DNA from: Planctomycetaceae bacterium
Lineage (GTDB): Bacteria; Planctomycetota; Planctomycetia; Pirellulales; Pirellulaceae
Assembly (NCBI GenBank): GCA_024642205.1
Contig: JAHEBQ010000017.1
Span: forward strand, 1 to 64,000
Direction of reading: 5' to 3'
Length of the DNA: 64,000 bases
Shown here: one piece after another, positions 1 to 9,565 of the stretch
Layout: each line of letters begins with the position of its first letter
How positions within the stretch are numbered: the first letter of the stretch is position 1
Notes under the pieces: model-generated
What the model saw: only the letters and a program-made list of their open reading frames with translations
Told to the model about the DNA's origin: nothing
Databases searched by the model: none
Program-made: the position numbers and the translations under genes

Positions 1-1
1 G

Positions 2-916
2 ACGTTGCCAAAACCAGAGACTGAAAGTGAGCCTCGGTTGGTTCCCGAAGGCGTCGAGGAATCGGCCTGGCTGGAGACCGGAGGATTGATGGCGGCACCC
101 GTCGGATTCGGGGAAGTGATTCTGGTTCCCGTCAATATCGGGGGAGCCATTTCTGTTTACGCGCTTGACCCCGCCCAAGGTGGCAAAACGGTCTGGAAAT
201 CGTTTTTGTGCGATGAGCCGGAAACCGGTTCGGTCCCCTGGTCTCCGATCGACCTCTCCCTCGAAGGCAGCGATCTGTTCGTGACCTGTGGCATGGGCGT
301 CGTGTTTGTGCTTGACCCGGCGACGGGAACAGTCCGGTTTGCAAAACGTTACCGACGGGCCGGGCAACCCGATAACTTTGGACGAAGGAACGGCTGGACC
401 GTAAATCGAATGAACTTCGACGGATGGTCGAGTGATGTCGTGATACCCTATGGCCGTCAAATGATCTGTTTTGGCTCGGACACCGACACCATCGAAGCGT
501 TCGATCGCAACTCCGGCAAATTAATCTGGCGGAGCGAAATGAGCCCCGTCGGATTCAAGGTCGACTACTTGCTGGGAGTTTACAACGATATGCTCTATGC
601 GGCCGGACTGGAAACGATCGTCGCATATGATTTGAAAGGCGAAGGGCGTATGGTTTGGGGAACCGATCAGCTGTTTGATGGAAAACAGTCATTGGGCCGT
701 GGGCTGGTTACCCCCAAAGGCATCTATATGCCGGTGGAAGACAGCATTTACCAGTTTTCGCTGCAAGGGAAAAACGGTCGTGCGGAAGTGCTGGCGAAAG
801 TTCATGTGGATCTGGGGATCGATGCCCCCGTTGGCAATCTGTACAGCGATGGTGAACGGTTTTGGGTTCACGGAGCCAACCGGCTGTATGCGCTTGCGAC
901 CAAAGAAGAACAGTAA
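2..916 (+). CDS. PQQ-type beta-propeller protein, 5' end missing
   Basis: The reading frame is open to the left window edge, so the TTG at position 5 is probably not the true start and the N-terminal part is missing. The visible part (about 300 residues) has repeated blade-like segments ending in short aspartate/tyrosine strings such as VYALDPAQGG, VFVLDPATGTV, IEAFDRNSGKLIW and IVAYDLKGEG. These are typical of PQQ-like (pyrrolo-quinoline-quinone/BamB-like) propellers. Such proteins in planctomycetes are usually exported and bind other proteins or act as non-enzymatic scaffolds; a cofactor cannot be inferred here. It lies 15 bases before the VWA gene on the same strand and is probably the upstream member of that operon. 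The family assignment is good, the function unknown. Confidence 0.75.
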   Translation, partial: TLPKPETESEPRLVPEGVEESAWLETGGLMAAPVGFGEVILVPVNIGGAISVYALDPAQGGKTVWKSFLCDEPETGSVPWSPIDLSLEGSDLFVTCGMGVVFVLDPATGTVRFAKRYRRAGQPDNFGRRNGWTVNRMNFDGWSSDVVIPYGRQMICFGSDTDTIEAFDRNSGKLIWRSEMSPVGFKVDYLLGVYNDMLYAAGLETIVAYDLKGEGRMVWGTDQLFDGKQSLGRGLVTPKGIYMPVEDSIYQFSLQGKNGRAEVLAKVHVDLGIDAPVGNLYSDGERFWVHGANRLYALATKEEQ

Positions 917-931
917 AAGTAACAGAGAGAC

Positions 932-3571
932 TTGTTGAAAACCGTTTATGCCGGGCCATGCAAACTGGCTTGGCAGCAAGAATTGAGTGCAACGTTGAAA
1001 TTGATTGCAGATAACAATTTGCTTGAATGGATCCTAGGAAACGATCCTGATCGCGCGGGAACTCCCAAACTCCAATGGGTCAATATGCCCGAGTCCTGGG
1101 GGGTGTTTGTCCTGGTCGCGGTCCTGGTTGTAATCATCTTTGGTGTGTTCTGGATGTATCGCCGGGAGATCAACACCTGTCCGATGCCGTTCAAATTGCT
1201 GATGGGTGGTTTACGGTTGTTGGTATTGATGTTGTTGCTGGCAATGTACCTCAAACCTTCGGTATTCTATCAACAGGTCAATGAGATCAAGCCCACGATT
1301 CCGTTGCTGAGGGACAGTTCGCTGTCGTTTGATCGTGGTGATATGTACCGAAGCAAGGACCAGGCGAATCAACTTGCCCAGTTAACGGGATTGCCAGTCT
1401 CGGAAATAGAGTCGGGAAAAGTCAAACGTTCGAACTTGGTCAACCAGGCATTCAGGAAGAATCCGGCGCTGCTTGAAGAACTCCGGGACAAGGGCGCGAT
1501 TCGCGTGATAAATTTTGCCGACGGGAACAGCCCCGTCGCCGTGATTCCCGCGACGGTCAGGAACGAGACGGAGCAGAAAAAAGCGGGGGATGCGGAGAAA
1601 GGAAATTCCGTCGAAGGATCCGGTGGCGTTGAAACTCAAGCCGGCTTGATTCGCGAGAGCATTCCCGATCTTGAAGCCAATGGACTGGGAACGGATATCT
1701 GGCAGGCACTCCGTGAGTCGCTTGATGATGCCACCCGCTTGTCGGCGGTTGTGCTGATCAGTGATGGCCAACACAACGGCGGCGAAGACCCGATCGAAAT
1801 CGCTCGAAAAGCCGCGTCCCAGGGCATTCCCGTTTTTGTCATTGGCGTCGGTGACCCAAACCCACCCAAAAACCTCGCGGTCACGGAAGTTTATGTTCGA
1901 GACAAGGCCTATCCCGACGAACCGTTTGAAATCGAAGCGGTCTTGCAGACCAGCCAGGTTGGCGAGGACGGGATGCCGTCACGAATTGAAGTTCAGCTGG
2001 TCCAGCAACTGGTCGACCCGCGAACCGGCAAACCGGGCCTCCCGGAAAAAGTTCAAACCAAAGACGTCGAGGTACCTGAAACAGGTGGCCGAATTCGCGT
2101 TGATTTCGATCAGACGTTGAATCAACCCGGCAAATACGTTTATACGGTTCAAGTCGATCCGCTCGAAGATGAGACCGAGACCGACGATAATGCGCGGGTG
2201 ACCTCCGAAATGGAGGTGGTCGACGAGAAGGTCAAAGTCCTGCTGGTGTCCGGTGAAGCGAGTTGGGATTACCAGCACGTTTACAAGTTGCTGCAGCGGG
2301 ACCAGACGATCTCGCTCAGCTGCTGGCTTCAATCGATGGATGAATCGCGGACTCAGGATGGAAACGAGCCGATTTCCAGGTTGCCGCGCTCGATCGACGA
2401 ACTGGGCGAATACAACGTCGTGATGTTGATGGATCCGAACCCGGAGGAGTTTGACGATAAGTGGATGGATCTGCTGAAGGATTTTTGCAAATTCAAAGCA
2501 GGTGGTGTGTTGTTCATGGCAGGGCCACAGTACACCAGCGAATTCGTCACCATGAACCGTTTGAAAGCCGCCCGGGAATTGCTGCCCGTCCGGTTTGGCG
2601 ATACCGAATTTATTGACACGATCGAAGCGCTGGCTTCGGCCAAGGACAACAAGCCCGGGCAGATGTTGGTTGTCAACCACAACCTCGACCACCCGGTGAT
2701 GAGCTTTCGCAGCGATCCGGCCGAAACGCAGAAGATCTGGGAGTTGATGCCCCCGGTGTTCTGGAGCTTTCCCACGATCGCGGCCAAGCCGACGGCGCGG
2801 GTGCTGCTGGAAAGTGGCGATCAAGTCAACGCGGAAGGGAATCAGCCATTGATGGTTGCGGGTCGGTATGGTGCGGGATCGGTGTTGTATATGGGATTCC
2901 AGGACACATGGCGCTGGCGCGCCGTGGGGGTTCAAGCTCAGTACTTCGACCGGTTCTGGATTCAGGTGGTGAGGTACCTGGTCGAGACCCGTTCGTTGCA
3001 AGGCTCTCGCCGAGGATTTATTGATACCGAGAAAACGGAATTTGAACTGGGGGACCGGGTGTTGCTGGTTGGCCGGGTTCTGGACGAACAGTTCAAGCCA
3101 TCGAAAGTGCCGGTTCACAAGGCGATCGTCCGAGCCGACGACGGTCGAACCCAAACGGTCGAAATGAAAATGCTTCCCAACCAGGAAGGCAGCTACGAAG
3201 GGACCTTTGTCGCCCAGCGGATCGGAAATTTTGAAGCGACGATTCAATTTGCCGGGGGTGACTCCGAGGGCAAGTTGATTGATCCGATCGCTTTTCGGGT
3301 GGTTCCCCCCAGCGCCGAATCGGGGGCGTACTGGTTGAATGAAAAGTTGCTTTCCGAAATCGCAACGCAGTCGGGAGGGCAATATTTCCGCCTCGAGCAA
3401 CTCGCTAGATTACCCGGTGTTTTGCCGACGCTTGTGACGCGGGCTGAATTCAACAGTCCTCCCAAGCCGCTCTGGGATGCGAACGAGTATTTGCGTTGGT
3501 TGTTCTACGGACTGCCAGTCGTGTTGTTGACGATCGAATGGATTTTTCGCAAATGGTACAAGTTACTTTAG
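932..3571 (+). CDS. VWA-domain membrane protein with glutamine-amidotransferase-like middle domain
   Basis: 879 residues from a TTG start preceded by a purine-rich GAGAGA. No ATG occurs in this frame before residue 52, and the preceding stretch (EWILGNDPDRAG) looks like real protein. Two membrane segments lie near residues 57-75 and 88-108. A von Willebrand A-type region follows with LRDSSLSFDRGDM and later VVLISDGQHNGG. After residue about 430 comes a class-I glutamine-amidotransferase-like fold (KVKVLLVSGEASWDYQ), and a C-terminal membrane helix ends the protein (LPVVLLTIEWIF). This architecture belongs to the BatA-like membrane proteins that accompany MoxR ATPases and DUF58 proteins in planctomycetes. 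Those partners would lie upstream of this window. The glutaminase-like domain shows no obvious catalytic cysteine, so it is probably structural. Role inferred: envelope-associated complex assembly or stress. Confidence 0.8.
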   Translation: MLKTVYAGPCKLAWQQELSATLKLIADNNLLEWILGNDPDRAGTPKLQWVNMPESWGVFVLVAVLVVIIFGVFWMYRREINTCPMPFKLLMGGLRLLVLMLLLAMYLKPSVFYQQVNEIKPTIPLLRDSSLSFDRGDMYRSKDQANQLAQLTGLPVSEIESGKVKRSNLVNQAFRKNPALLEELRDKGAIRVINFADGNSPVAVIPATVRNETEQKKAGDAEKGNSVEGSGGVETQAGLIRESIPDLEANGLGTDIWQALRESLDDATRLSAVVLISDGQHNGGEDPIEIARKAASQGIPVFVIGVGDPNPPKNLAVTEVYVRDKAYPDEPFEIEAVLQTSQVGEDGMPSRIEVQLVQQLVDPRTGKPGLPEKVQTKDVEVPETGGRIRVDFDQTLNQPGKYVYTVQVDPLEDETETDDNARVTSEMEVVDEKVKVLLVSGEASWDYQHVYKLLQRDQTISLSCWLQSMDESRTQDGNEPISRLPRSIDELGEYNVVMLMDPNPEEFDDKWMDLLKDFCKFKAGGVLFMAGPQYTSEFVTMNRLKAARELLPVRFGDTEFIDTIEALASAKDNKPGQMLVVNHNLDHPVMSFRSDPAETQKIWELMPPVFWSFPTIAAKPTARVLLESGDQVNAEGNQPLMVAGRYGAGSVLYMGFQDTWRWRAVGVQAQYFDRFWIQVVRYLVETRSLQGSRRGFIDTEKTEFELGDRVLLVGRVLDEQFKPSKVPVHKAIVRADDGRTQTVEMKMLPNQEGSYEGTFVAQRIGNFEATIQFAGGDSEGKLIDPIAFRVVPPSAESGAYWLNEKLLSEIATQSGGQYFRLEQLARLPGVLPTLVTRAEFNSPPKPLWDANEYLRWLFYGLPVVLLTIEWIFRKWYKLL

Positions 3572-3828
3572 GAGTGAAGCAAAAATATTCCGGAATTCGG
3601 AAGCTGGGCCCGCCGCAACCAAGACGAAAGACAATCGCAATACAAGCAACGTCCCGGCGGGAGCCTGGGTCACGCCCAGGTGTTGTCGTCCTGTTTGGGG
3701 ATGTTGTTTTGCGTGGCGGCGCAGCAGTCCAGGGAATTGAGGATGGCCGGCCAGCCGGTGGAGTCGGCGTTCAGGCAGTCGGGAAAAGTAGAATTGGCGT
3801 TTTTGAAATCATCAGGTAGACGGTCGCA
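3572..3828. other. 257-bp gap inside the operon, no clear gene
   Basis: The space between the VWA and DUF4175-like genes is unusually long for this operon. It holds a perfect inverted repeat at 3664-3680 (CCTGGG, 5-base loop, CCCAGG) with no T-run after it. A short frame from about 3690 running into the next gene's start would encode about 50 residues with a hydrophobic beginning (MLFCVAAQQ), but nothing supports it as a real gene. Confidence 0.4.
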
Positions 3829-6075
3829 ATGGCAACAGTAAGTTCACCGACACGAAATGTGCCCAAAGTGGTTCTGAGAAAACTGCATCGCATGCGAGGC
3901 AAGTTGACCCGCTGGATTCTGGTTCATGGGATCGGTCGCTGGTTGATGGTTGTTTTGGCGATCCTGGCACTCGATATGCTACTTGACCGTGCTTTCAAAA
4001 TGGATTTTGCCCAGCGTGTGGTGATGCTGTTCGTGATGAGTTTTTGCGTTGCGGCCTATTTCGGTTGGAGGGTCATCAAGCCTTTGTTGTCGCGTCCCAG
4101 CGATGACGCGCTGATTTATGAAGTCGAAAGCAAAAACCCGGGTTTGAATGAAAGCCTGATTTCGGGCGTCCAGCTGTCCCGCCAGAAAGACCTGGATCAG
4201 ATCGGTGTTTCCCCGGAATTGTCGCAGGCAACGATCGACATGGGGCTGGCGAAAGCCAATGCAATTGACTTCGGCAAGTCGCTTGACCTGTCGAGGTATT
4301 TTCAAAACTGGATGTTGTTGCTGGCCGGTCTGGCGTTGCTTGGCCTGATCGGTGTAGGAGTGACGCAAACCGAATTTTTGCGAACGTGGTACAACCGGAA
4401 TATCCTGTTGCTTGACGATCAATGGCCCCAGGCGACGTATCTGGAGATTGCCGGTGCCGTGGATGGGAAAATGGTCCTTCCACGAGGCAGTGATCATCGC
4501 CAGCTGGTTACGGTGGACGAGAAAAGCACGGTCACCGACGTCGTGGTTTCGCTGGAAATTGACAATCCCGGTGGCCGAACGATCCATCAAATGAAGCCGA
4601 CCGGCAAGCTCGCCGGCCGCGAGCATGTGTTCATGTTTCACAACGTGTCGTCTCCATTTCGTTTTCGTGCCGCTGGTGGTGACGACGTGACGGAATGGGT
4701 CGAGGTTACGCTGGTCGAACCTCCGAGCATTATTGAATTGAAAATGAGCGCATTGATGCCGGAATATACCGGTTTCACGGCCATCGAGCTCAACGGTGCA
4801 GGACCTCACGCGATGTTGGTCGGGAGTCGCCTGAGGCTGGATATCAAGACCAACAAATCCCTGACCAGCGCCCACGTGAAACTGGGGGAGGAGGTCTTTC
4901 CCATGGCAAATACCGGAGGTGACAGACAATTTGGTTTGACGCTTCCTGCCGACGGTGGTCAACTGCGCGGTGGCGAGTACGGATTTGAACTGGTGGATAC
5001 CTCCGGCCTGAACAGCTTGCGTCGTTCGAAGTTCAAGGTCACGATCAAAGAAGACGACGTTCCCAAAGTACGGGCAAGTTTGCTGGGTATCAGCGGCCTG
5101 GTTTCTGCTCGAGCCATCCTCCCGACATCCTACCAGGCCGTGGACTCGTACGGCCTGACCCAGCTCTCGTTTGACTCGAACTGGAAAACCGGAGTTGACG
5201 AAAGTACGCCGGGCGAACGCGAACAGGTTTTTGCGGAGCTGGGACTGGGCGAGGACAAAATTCCGATTCGGCAGGTCAAAGACTATGCTGAACTTGACCT
5301 CATTCCCTATAACTTGACTCCGGGAACCAGCTTTCGTTTTTCGGTTGCGGCCAGGGACAATCATCCAGGGGTGGCAAATGTCGGTCATTCCCAGGAATTT
5401 CTTCTGCGCGTTGTTTCCGATGAAGAACTTCGGGCTGACTTGTTGCGACGCGAAATTGAACAACGAAAAGCGTTTGACGATCAGGCTTACCAGGTTCAAA
5501 TGGCACTCATGACTGAAGTCCAGACGATTGCCGTCCGAACCCGAGAGGCGGGCACGGCCCAGGAAGACTTCGACTCCCAGCGAGAGGCTGCCTTGATCAA
5601 TCTGGTTCGAAAACAAAAAGGTGTCGGCACAGCGATGGACCGGATCGCCAATCGATTTGAGGAATTTCTCGTCGAAGTCACAAACAATCGACTCCACGAA
5701 GCCGAGAACCAGCTCGCACCGGACCAACGCATCGAGACTCGATTTGACGAACGAATCATTCAGCCGATTCGGCGACTGGATTCCGAATTGGTTTCGTTGG
5801 CGAGTCGCCATTTGGATAACTCGCGTCGCGCGGTGCGGGCACAGAACGAATTGGATCAAGCCGTGAATCAGGTGGTCAATGTCCAGTCACAGATCATCGA
5901 AGAAATGAAAAAGATCCTCAGTGCGATGGCTGACTCCGAAAGTTTTCAGGAAGTCATCAATGATTTCCTGGAAGTCAAGAAGAATCAGACAGATATCAAA
6001 GGCGGCATCAAGGATCGACTCAAACCCAAAGACGACATCTTTGAAAAAGATGACCAAGGCATTTTTGATCAATAG
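3829..6075 (+). CDS. DUF4175-like large membrane-anchored protein
   Basis: 748 residues. Two N-terminal membrane helices (around residues 36-52 and 62-80) and a third near 160-178 (WMLLLAGLALLGLIGVGV) anchor the protein. They are followed by a long exported region with beta-rich, Ig-like segments (residues 200-530), and a C-terminal coiled-coil portion rich in Glu, Arg and Gln (530-748). This matches the DUF4175-like proteins found beside VWA and coiled-coil genes in planctomycete and alphaproteobacterial operons. The biochemical role is unknown. It starts 257 bases after the VWA gene and ends 65 bases before the coiled-coil gene. No catalytic motif is visible. I am confident of the gene and its topology, less so of the family name. 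Confidence 0.75.
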   Translation: MATVSSPTRNVPKVVLRKLHRMRGKLTRWILVHGIGRWLMVVLAILALDMLLDRAFKMDFAQRVVMLFVMSFCVAAYFGWRVIKPLLSRPSDDALIYEVESKNPGLNESLISGVQLSRQKDLDQIGVSPELSQATIDMGLAKANAIDFGKSLDLSRYFQNWMLLLAGLALLGLIGVGVTQTEFLRTWYNRNILLLDDQWPQATYLEIAGAVDGKMVLPRGSDHRQLVTVDEKSTVTDVVVSLEIDNPGGRTIHQMKPTGKLAGREHVFMFHNVSSPFRFRAAGGDDVTEWVEVTLVEPPSIIELKMSALMPEYTGFTAIELNGAGPHAMLVGSRLRLDIKTNKSLTSAHVKLGEEVFPMANTGGDRQFGLTLPADGGQLRGGEYGFELVDTSGLNSLRRSKFKVTIKEDDVPKVRASLLGISGLVSARAILPTSYQAVDSYGLTQLSFDSNWKTGVDESTPGEREQVFAELGLGEDKIPIRQVKDYAELDLIPYNLTPGTSFRFSVAARDNHPGVANVGHSQEFLLRVVSDEELRADLLRREIEQRKAFDDQAYQVQMALMTEVQTIAVRTREAGTAQEDFDSQREAALINLVRKQKGVGTAMDRIANRFEEFLVEVTNNRLHEAENQLAPDQRIETRFDERIIQPIRRLDSELVSLASRHLDNSRRAVRAQNELDQAVNQVVNVQSQIIEEMKKILSAMADSESFQEVINDFLEVKKNQTDIKGGIKDRLKPKDDIFEKDDQGIFDQ

Positions 6076-6140
6076 CCCTAATAGTTTACATTTGACCGCG
6101 TTCTGTTTACGCGGCAGTTCGTTGAAGCTGGAGACGGTCG

Positions 6141-8267
6141 ATGAAAATATCTAACCAATTTGCGTGCTTTGGGATTGCCGTCTTGGCGGTGTTGGTGTCG
6201 CTCGGGAACGCGAGTTCGTTGTCGGCCCAGGTCCAAGGTGACCAATCGGATCTGCGGACCGTGCTGGGGCTCCGGCAGAAAAAGGTCGAGCGAGACATGC
6301 TGGAGCTCGAAAACAAGCTCACCATCTATGCCGAAAAGCTTCGAGAAAAGGAGCCTGAACGGGCGAAACTGCTGGTCGCCGCCTATCAACAATCAAAAGA
6401 ACAGCTCGTCACCAAGAAGATGGCGCAACTCAGTGTGATGCTCGATAACAATCAACTGCAGGAAGCGGATCAGTTGCTGGATGAAGTCATCGGGAATCTC
6501 GAGGCGTTGATTCGATTGCTGACTCAGCAGAAAGATCAGGAAGCATCGAAAAAAGAACAGCAAGAACAGCTCGAACGCTGGAAGAAAAACATCGAAGAAC
6601 GTTTGCAGGAACAGAAAACCCAGACCAAAGACACCGAAAAAGTTGCCAATAAAGATGAAACACTCAATAAGCTGGAAGCGCAGATCAAGCAACTCGAGAA
6701 ACTGATCGGCAGACAGCAAGAAGTCATAAAAGACACGATCGACAAGTCGAAAGATGGGCTGCGGGCGCTCGACAAGGTGGCTGACAAGCAATTTGAAGTC
6801 CGCCAGGAAACCGACGCACTGCGTAAAGAGATCGCGGGTGATAATCTCGACTCCGAAGAACCAAATGATCAAAAACCGGGCGACCAAAAGCCTGGAGATC
6901 AAAAATCTGGTGATCAAAAGCCTGGAGACCAAAAACCGGGTGATCAAGAGCCTGGAGACCAAAAGCCTGGAGACCAAAAACCTGGAGACCAAAAACCTGG
7001 CGATGGAAAACCAGGCGATGGGAAGCCAGGCGATGGGAAGCCAGGAGATGGGAAGCCAGGAGATGGGAAGCCAGGAGATCCAAAACCAGCTGGAGCGGAG
7101 CAAGAGACTCAGCCATCGCCTCCGCAGCCGGGGCAGCAGGCGCTTGACAAGGCCACCGACCACCAGCGCCGCGCTGAAGAGAAGCTAGGGACCGGCAAAC
7201 CGGAAGACGCCAAGCGGCAAGAGGAGCAGGCGCTCGAGGAAATGTCAAATGCTCTCGAAGAAATCAAGAAAGAGAAACGCCGGATTGAAACATTGCCACC
7301 GGAAGCACTTCAGCAGATGGCGGAGAAACAACGACGAACACGCGACAAGGCGATGGATATTCTGGACGAGATGAAAAAAGCACCCAAGCCCCAACCAGAG
7401 GATGGAGACTCAAACCCGAACCCGAATCAACCACAGCCCGGCCAGGAGAAAATGGAAGAGGCAGGCGGCGCGATGAAGGATGCAGCAGATGACCTCCAGG
7501 AGCAAAATCCGCAAGATGCGGAAAGGAAACAGAAACAGGCCGAAGAAAAGATGGAGGAGGCGCTGGATGAAATCGAAGACCGCTTGAAGCAGCTCCGGGA
7601 TGAAACTCGCGAAGAAAAACTGGCCCGCCTTGAGGCGCGGTTCAAGGAGATGCTTGATCGGCAGCAGGTTGCCGGCGTCATGACAATTGAACTGGATGAC
7701 AAGCGGACCAACCTCGGGCAGTTGGGGCGAAGAGATCAGTTGTTGCTACTGCGGCTTTCCAATGAAGAGTTGGAGATCAGCGAACTTGGACAGCAGGCCT
7801 ATGACTTGCTGCTCGAAGATGGGACCAGCATCGTGTTTCCAGAAGTCGTACAGGAACTTCGCAATGACCTGGGTAGCGCCGCCAAGATGTTGAATGACGA
7901 GCGGACGGGCCAGTTTACGCAGCTTCTCCAAAAGGAAATTGAGTCGACGATTGAAGACTTGATCGATGCGTTGAAAGAAGCGCAAAACGAGGGCGGCGGC
8001 GGTGGTGGTGGTGGCGGCGGTGGTGGTGGCGACCAACCACTTTTGAAGAAATCCGCCGAGCTCAAAGTGATTCGTATCCAACAAATGCGGCTCAATCGCC
8101 GAACGATAAAGGTCGAGCAGTTGCGAGGCCAGGAGGGTGGTGGGAATGGGCGAGGTAATGAGGATTTGGAGAAAGTTCTGGACCAGGAAGCGATGAATGC
8201 TGCCGAATTACAGGCAAAATTGCTGGAAATGACCGAACGAATCATGGAAAAAGAGAACGATCGGTAG
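6141..8267 (+). CDS. Secreted coiled-coil protein with KPGDQ repeats and polyglycine tract
   Basis: 708 residues with a signal peptide (hydrophobic stretch IAVLAVLVSLGNASSLSA, cut expected after about residue 30). Residues about 35-235 and 350-530 are strongly charged and predicted coiled coil (Glu, Lys and Gln rich). Between them lies a pentapeptide repeat of the type GDQKP/GDGKP, 15 units in a row. Near residue 618 is a run of 13 glycines. The sequence ends with another amphipathic helix. It is the fourth gene of the operon and probably forms an extended fibrous partner of the VWA and DUF4175-like proteins in the periplasm. I do not recognise a named family. The repeats look prone to slippage, so the copy number may vary between strains. 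Confidence 0.75.
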   Translation: MKISNQFACFGIAVLAVLVSLGNASSLSAQVQGDQSDLRTVLGLRQKKVERDMLELENKLTIYAEKLREKEPERAKLLVAAYQQSKEQLVTKKMAQLSVMLDNNQLQEADQLLDEVIGNLEALIRLLTQQKDQEASKKEQQEQLERWKKNIEERLQEQKTQTKDTEKVANKDETLNKLEAQIKQLEKLIGRQQEVIKDTIDKSKDGLRALDKVADKQFEVRQETDALRKEIAGDNLDSEEPNDQKPGDQKPGDQKSGDQKPGDQKPGDQEPGDQKPGDQKPGDQKPGDGKPGDGKPGDGKPGDGKPGDGKPGDPKPAGAEQETQPSPPQPGQQALDKATDHQRRAEEKLGTGKPEDAKRQEEQALEEMSNALEEIKKEKRRIETLPPEALQQMAEKQRRTRDKAMDILDEMKKAPKPQPEDGDSNPNPNQPQPGQEKMEEAGGAMKDAADDLQEQNPQDAERKQKQAEEKMEEALDEIEDRLKQLRDETREEKLARLEARFKEMLDRQQVAGVMTIELDDKRTNLGQLGRRDQLLLLRLSNEELEISELGQQAYDLLLEDGTSIVFPEVVQELRNDLGSAAKMLNDERTGQFTQLLQKEIESTIEDLIDALKEAQNEGGGGGGGGGGGGGDQPLLKKSAELKVIRIQQMRLNRRTIKVEQLRGQEGGGNGRGNEDLEKVLDQEAMNAAELQAKLLEMTERIMEKENDR
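6864..7088 (+). repeat. 15-bp tandem repeat coding for GDQKP pentapeptides
   Basis: Fifteen consecutive 15-base units encode (N/G)DQKP, GDQKS, GDQEP, then five GDGKP and one GDPKP. The first two thirds use DQK and the last third DGK, which suggests two successive expansions of different units. The array stays in frame with the coiled-coil gene and encodes a hydrophilic, proline- and glycine-rich spacer. Confidence 0.92.
7992..8030 (+). repeat. Polyglycine codon tract (13 GGN codons)
   Basis: Thirteen glycine codons in a row, alternating blocks of GGC and GGT, between an acidic helix and the C-terminal helix of the coiled-coil protein. It is a flexible linker and a likely length-variable site. 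Confidence 0.92.
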
Positions 8268-8467
8268 AATCAGGGGTTATAAGATAGTAGTGATTTGGCA
8301 TACACAGTTGTTTTCGGCGTATGCTTGCGGCAGATTGAAGCAGGTTTCCCGAAAATGGCCATGGCCTCCGCAGTGTTTTTCACGATAATAGATCTAGTGA
8401 TCCGGAAGTCCCGATGACGGACTCTCCACCACGGTTTTTCAGTTGCGAATTCGACGAAGGGATCCCC
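8268..8467. promoter_or_regulatory. 200-bp leader before the TPR/selenoprotein candidate
   Basis: No gene is seen here. An AT-rich GATAAT about 85 bases before the ATG at 8468 could be a -10 box, but no matching -35 box stands out. It is possible that this gene has its own promoter as well as operon transcription. Confidence 0.25.
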
Positions 8468-9535
8468 ATGAAACGAAACCGTCTATTTCAGATCGCATTT
8501 GGCTGGATTGCGATGTTTGCAATCATGGCCGGATCGGTTGCCACGGCGGCCGCGAACGACAGCCATACCGAAAAGGTAATTGCGTCGTTTTTGAAGCACG
8601 TCGCTTCGCTCGACACTATCGCCGAAAAACAAAAATCAGAAATCAGCAAGACCATCACGGACGCGGGTCCGGATGATCCAGATGCTGTCACCGAAGGACT
8701 GATTCAGCTTTACCCGAAGTACTCGCAAGCCGTTGAGTCGTCGGATACTGAGAGTGTCGAGGCTGCCGTTGAGTTGCTCTCGCCGCTTGCCGATTCGGAC
8801 GATAAATTCCTGGCCGCCGACGCAAGTTTCTATCTGGCTCGAACGTTGATGAATGATGAGCGTTTCGAAGACGCAATGCCACGACTGAAACAGTTGGTCG
8901 GTGACCTCAGCCAGTTCACCGCGCATCAGGGAAGCACACAGTACTTTATCGGCGTGGCCCAGGCTGGGTTGCTTCAAAATGACGATGCCATTCAGTCGTT
9001 CATGCAGTTTCTGCAGTTCAACCCTGAGGCTCCCGAACGATTGAGGGTCAGTGCCTGGCGACAGGTACAACAGCTCCAGTCGATCCAGGAAGGCAAACTT
9101 GACGACGTCCATCAGCGAATGGATTTTTCACGCCGGCGACTTGAGTTGATCGAAACCGACAAAGTGACTCAGACGGAACAGGATAAAATCGTCAATATGC
9201 TGACGAAGCTGATCAAGGAGGAAGAAAAAAAGGAATGCAGTTCCAACTGCAAGCAGGGCGGCACGTGAGAGGCCAGCAAGAAAGCTTCTGGTCAGAAGCA
9301 AGCCGAATCCAAGCCCAGCGAAAGCAACAAGAGTCAAAAGGGAGGAAAAAGCAATAATCCGAACGGCCAGGTTGTTCGAAAGTCGTATGATGATTCGCCC
9401 GCCAGTCCGTGGAGTCGTTTGCGAGATCGCGCCCGTGATCCCGCCAACAATGCCGTGAAGGAAAAACTCCCAGCTCGATATCGGGACATCGTCGAGAAGT
9501 ATACCGAAGCTGCCAATGGTGAAATCCAAAAGTAG
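8468..9535 (+). CDS. TPR-type secreted protein with in-frame TGA, candidate selenoprotein
   Basis: From the ATG at 8468 the frame codes for a signal peptide (MAGSVATAAA region) and TPR-like helical pairs (residues 60-220), then meets TGA at 9266-9268 after 266 residues. The same frame stays open for 88 more codons to TAG at 9533-9535. It encodes a hydrophilic linker and then a compact tail (SPWSRLRDRARDP, KEKLPARYRDIVEKY) that resembles the conserved C-termini of TPR proteins in this operon type. The only cysteines of the whole protein, Cys257 and Cys261, sit just before the TGA, giving Cys-x3-Cys-x5-TGA. A SECIS-like hairpin lies just downstream and the operon terminator follows the TAG, not the TGA. 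I infer selenocysteine at position 267. A nonsense mutation, a sequencing error or termination at TGA are the alternatives. Confidence 0.6.
9284..9299 (+). promoter_or_regulatory. SECIS-like hairpin downstream of in-frame TGA
   Basis: GCTTCT and AGAAGC form a perfect 6-bp stem around a GGTC loop that begins 21 bases after the TGA. Bacterial SECIS elements are stem-loops close behind the UGA with conserved G and U in the apical loop; E. coli fdhF has GGUC within its loop at nearly the same distance. A possible lower stem pairs GGC at 9271-9273 with GCC at 9302-9304. The hairpin is seen; the SECIS role is inferred. Confidence 0.5.
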
Positions 9536-9565
9536 TTTCCGATGTTGATCCCGTTGATCGCACAC

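Noticed and set aside
1979..3400. 473-codon open frame on the minus strand
   Set aside because: Opposite the VWA gene, compositionally its mirror, with no recognised motif.
3979..5859. 626-codon open frame on the minus strand
   Set aside because: Lies fully opposite the DUF4175-like gene, shows no family, and is the usual antisense shadow of a coding region.
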